DNA of 43,204 nucleotides from Nitrospirota bacterium (lineage in GTDB: Bacteria; Nitrospirota; Nitrospiria; Nitrospirales; Nitrospiraceae), in contig VBOL01000047.1 of the NCBI GenBank assembly GCA_005887945.1, positions 1-43,204 on the forward strand, in the 5' to 3' direction. This document shows positions 42,822 through 43,204 of this stretch, one piece after another. The notes beneath the pieces are model-generated. The model saw only the letters and a program-made list of their open reading frames with translations. It had not been told where the DNA came from and ran no database searches. How positions within the stretch are numbered: position 1 is the first letter of the stretch; each line of letters begins with the position of its first letter. Both the position numbers and the translations under genes were made by a program.

Positions 42822-43204
42822 TCATCCCGCGGCGGCCACTTTCTCCATCACCTCGTCGGAAATATCAAAGTTCGCATGAACCTTCTGCACATCGTCATGC
42901 TCGTCCAAGACTTCCATCAACTTGAGCATTTGTTCGGCTGCCTTTTCCTCTAGCCTGATCGTGTTCTGCGGAACAGATGTGACTTCCGCTAGCACGGTGT
43001 CGATCTTCGCATCGGCGAGGGCTTTCTTCACTGCTTCAAAGTGATGCGTATCCGTGATGACCTCAAAACTTTTCTCGCCCACCTTCACGTCCTCCGCTCC
43101 TGCATCGAGCGCAAGGGACAGCAACGTATCTTCAACGACCGTGTTCTTCGCAATCGTGAGCAGTCCCTTCTTGTGAAACTGCCAGGAGACGGCGCCGGCT
43201 TCCG
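42822..43204 (-). CDS. yebC: YebC/PmpR family protein (partial, N-terminus outside window)
   Basis: C-terminal 126 codons of the YebC/TACO1 family (about 245 residues in full): VSWQFHKKGLLTIAKNT, LALDAGAEDVKVGEKSFEVI, IDTVLAEVTSVPQNTIRLEE, LMEVLDEHDDVQKVHANFDI. Family members act as translational activators at proline-rich stalls or as transcription regulators. The frame is open to the right edge of the window. It is first in the visible minus-strand train ahead of ruvA. Confidence 0.93.
   Translation of the reverse strand, partial: EAGAVSWQFHKKGLLTIAKNTVVEDTLLSLALDAGAEDVKVGEKSFEVITDTHHFEAVKKALADAKIDTVLAEVTSVPQNTIRLEEKAAEQMLKLMEVLDEHDDVQKVHANFDISDEVMEKVAAAG

Noticed and set aside
1-43204. 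CRISPR arrays, complete insertion sequences, prophage or known defence systems
   Set aside because: No regularly spaced repeats, transposase, integrase, capsid or restriction/toxin genes were recognised in any frame.

Overview
The window looks like chromosomal DNA of a Gram-negative bacterium. It carries a Pal lipoprotein, an outer-membrane beta-barrel, DacA, SppA and a secreted truncated haemoglobin. The gene content (argD-argF-argG, an aro gene train running into cmk-plsC-rpsA-sppA-IHF, a non-photosynthetic PCP-reductase repeat protein, mtnBDC) and moderately high GC fit Nitrospira (Nitrospirota). That assignment is inference from gene content; no rRNA gene is present to confirm it.

Layout. 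1-2800 (minus): arginine synthesis, argD-argF-argG, with argF broken. 2900-6400: a zinc-ribbon membrane protein, a roughly 1 kb gene-poor stretch with a decayed frame and a short inverted-repeat element, gpmA, a hypothetical gene and a beta-barrel protein. 6590-8740 (minus): an ATP-grasp ligase translationally coupled to an HEAGH metallopeptidase. 8850-13420: LMW phosphatase, ttcA (frameshifted), the methionine-salvage operon mtnB-mtnD-mtnC, msrA and a PilZ gene (frameshifted). 13500-18080 (minus): pal, two very small genes (46 and 48 codons), tRNA-Arg(UCG), aroE-aroK, and SDR-trmI. 18135-18545: remains of a slipin gene. 18860-23395 (plus): a sigma-70 factor, a terminator, a trypsin-like protease, lipB and a Glu/Leu-type dehydrogenase; the last two share one uninterrupted frame. 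23400-29240: small and decayed genes (haemoglobin, LysR remnant), dacA with two small neighbours, an FG-GAP lipoprotein and hypotheticals. 29550-43204 (minus): one long co-directional train in transcription order: yebC, ruvA, a Cys-rich secreted protein, ruvB, pheA, hisC, aroF, tyrA, aroA, cmk, plsC, rpsA, sppA, IHF/HU, PCP-reductase repeat protein.

How the genes work together. Shikimate and aromatic synthesis is split between aroE-aroK and the pheA-hisC-aroF-tyrA-aroA cluster, which then passes by stop/start overlaps into nucleotide (cmk), phospholipid (plsC), translation (rpsA) and envelope (sppA) genes. mtnBDC is the central part of the methylthioadenosine salvage path.

The most striking feature is the number of broken frames. 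argF and rpsA have internal deletions that also shift frame. ttcA, the PilZ gene and the truncated haemoglobin each look one base short. The slipin gene has lost its centre and carries a stop plus several frameshifts. The slipin and LysR remnants look like true decay. The breaks in argF and rpsA, normally essential or near-essential genes, are more easily explained by consensus or assembly error and need checking against reads. I found no CRISPR array, no complete insertion sequence, no phage and no clear defence system. The best candidate for an undescribed functional unit is the metallopeptidase/ATP-grasp pair.
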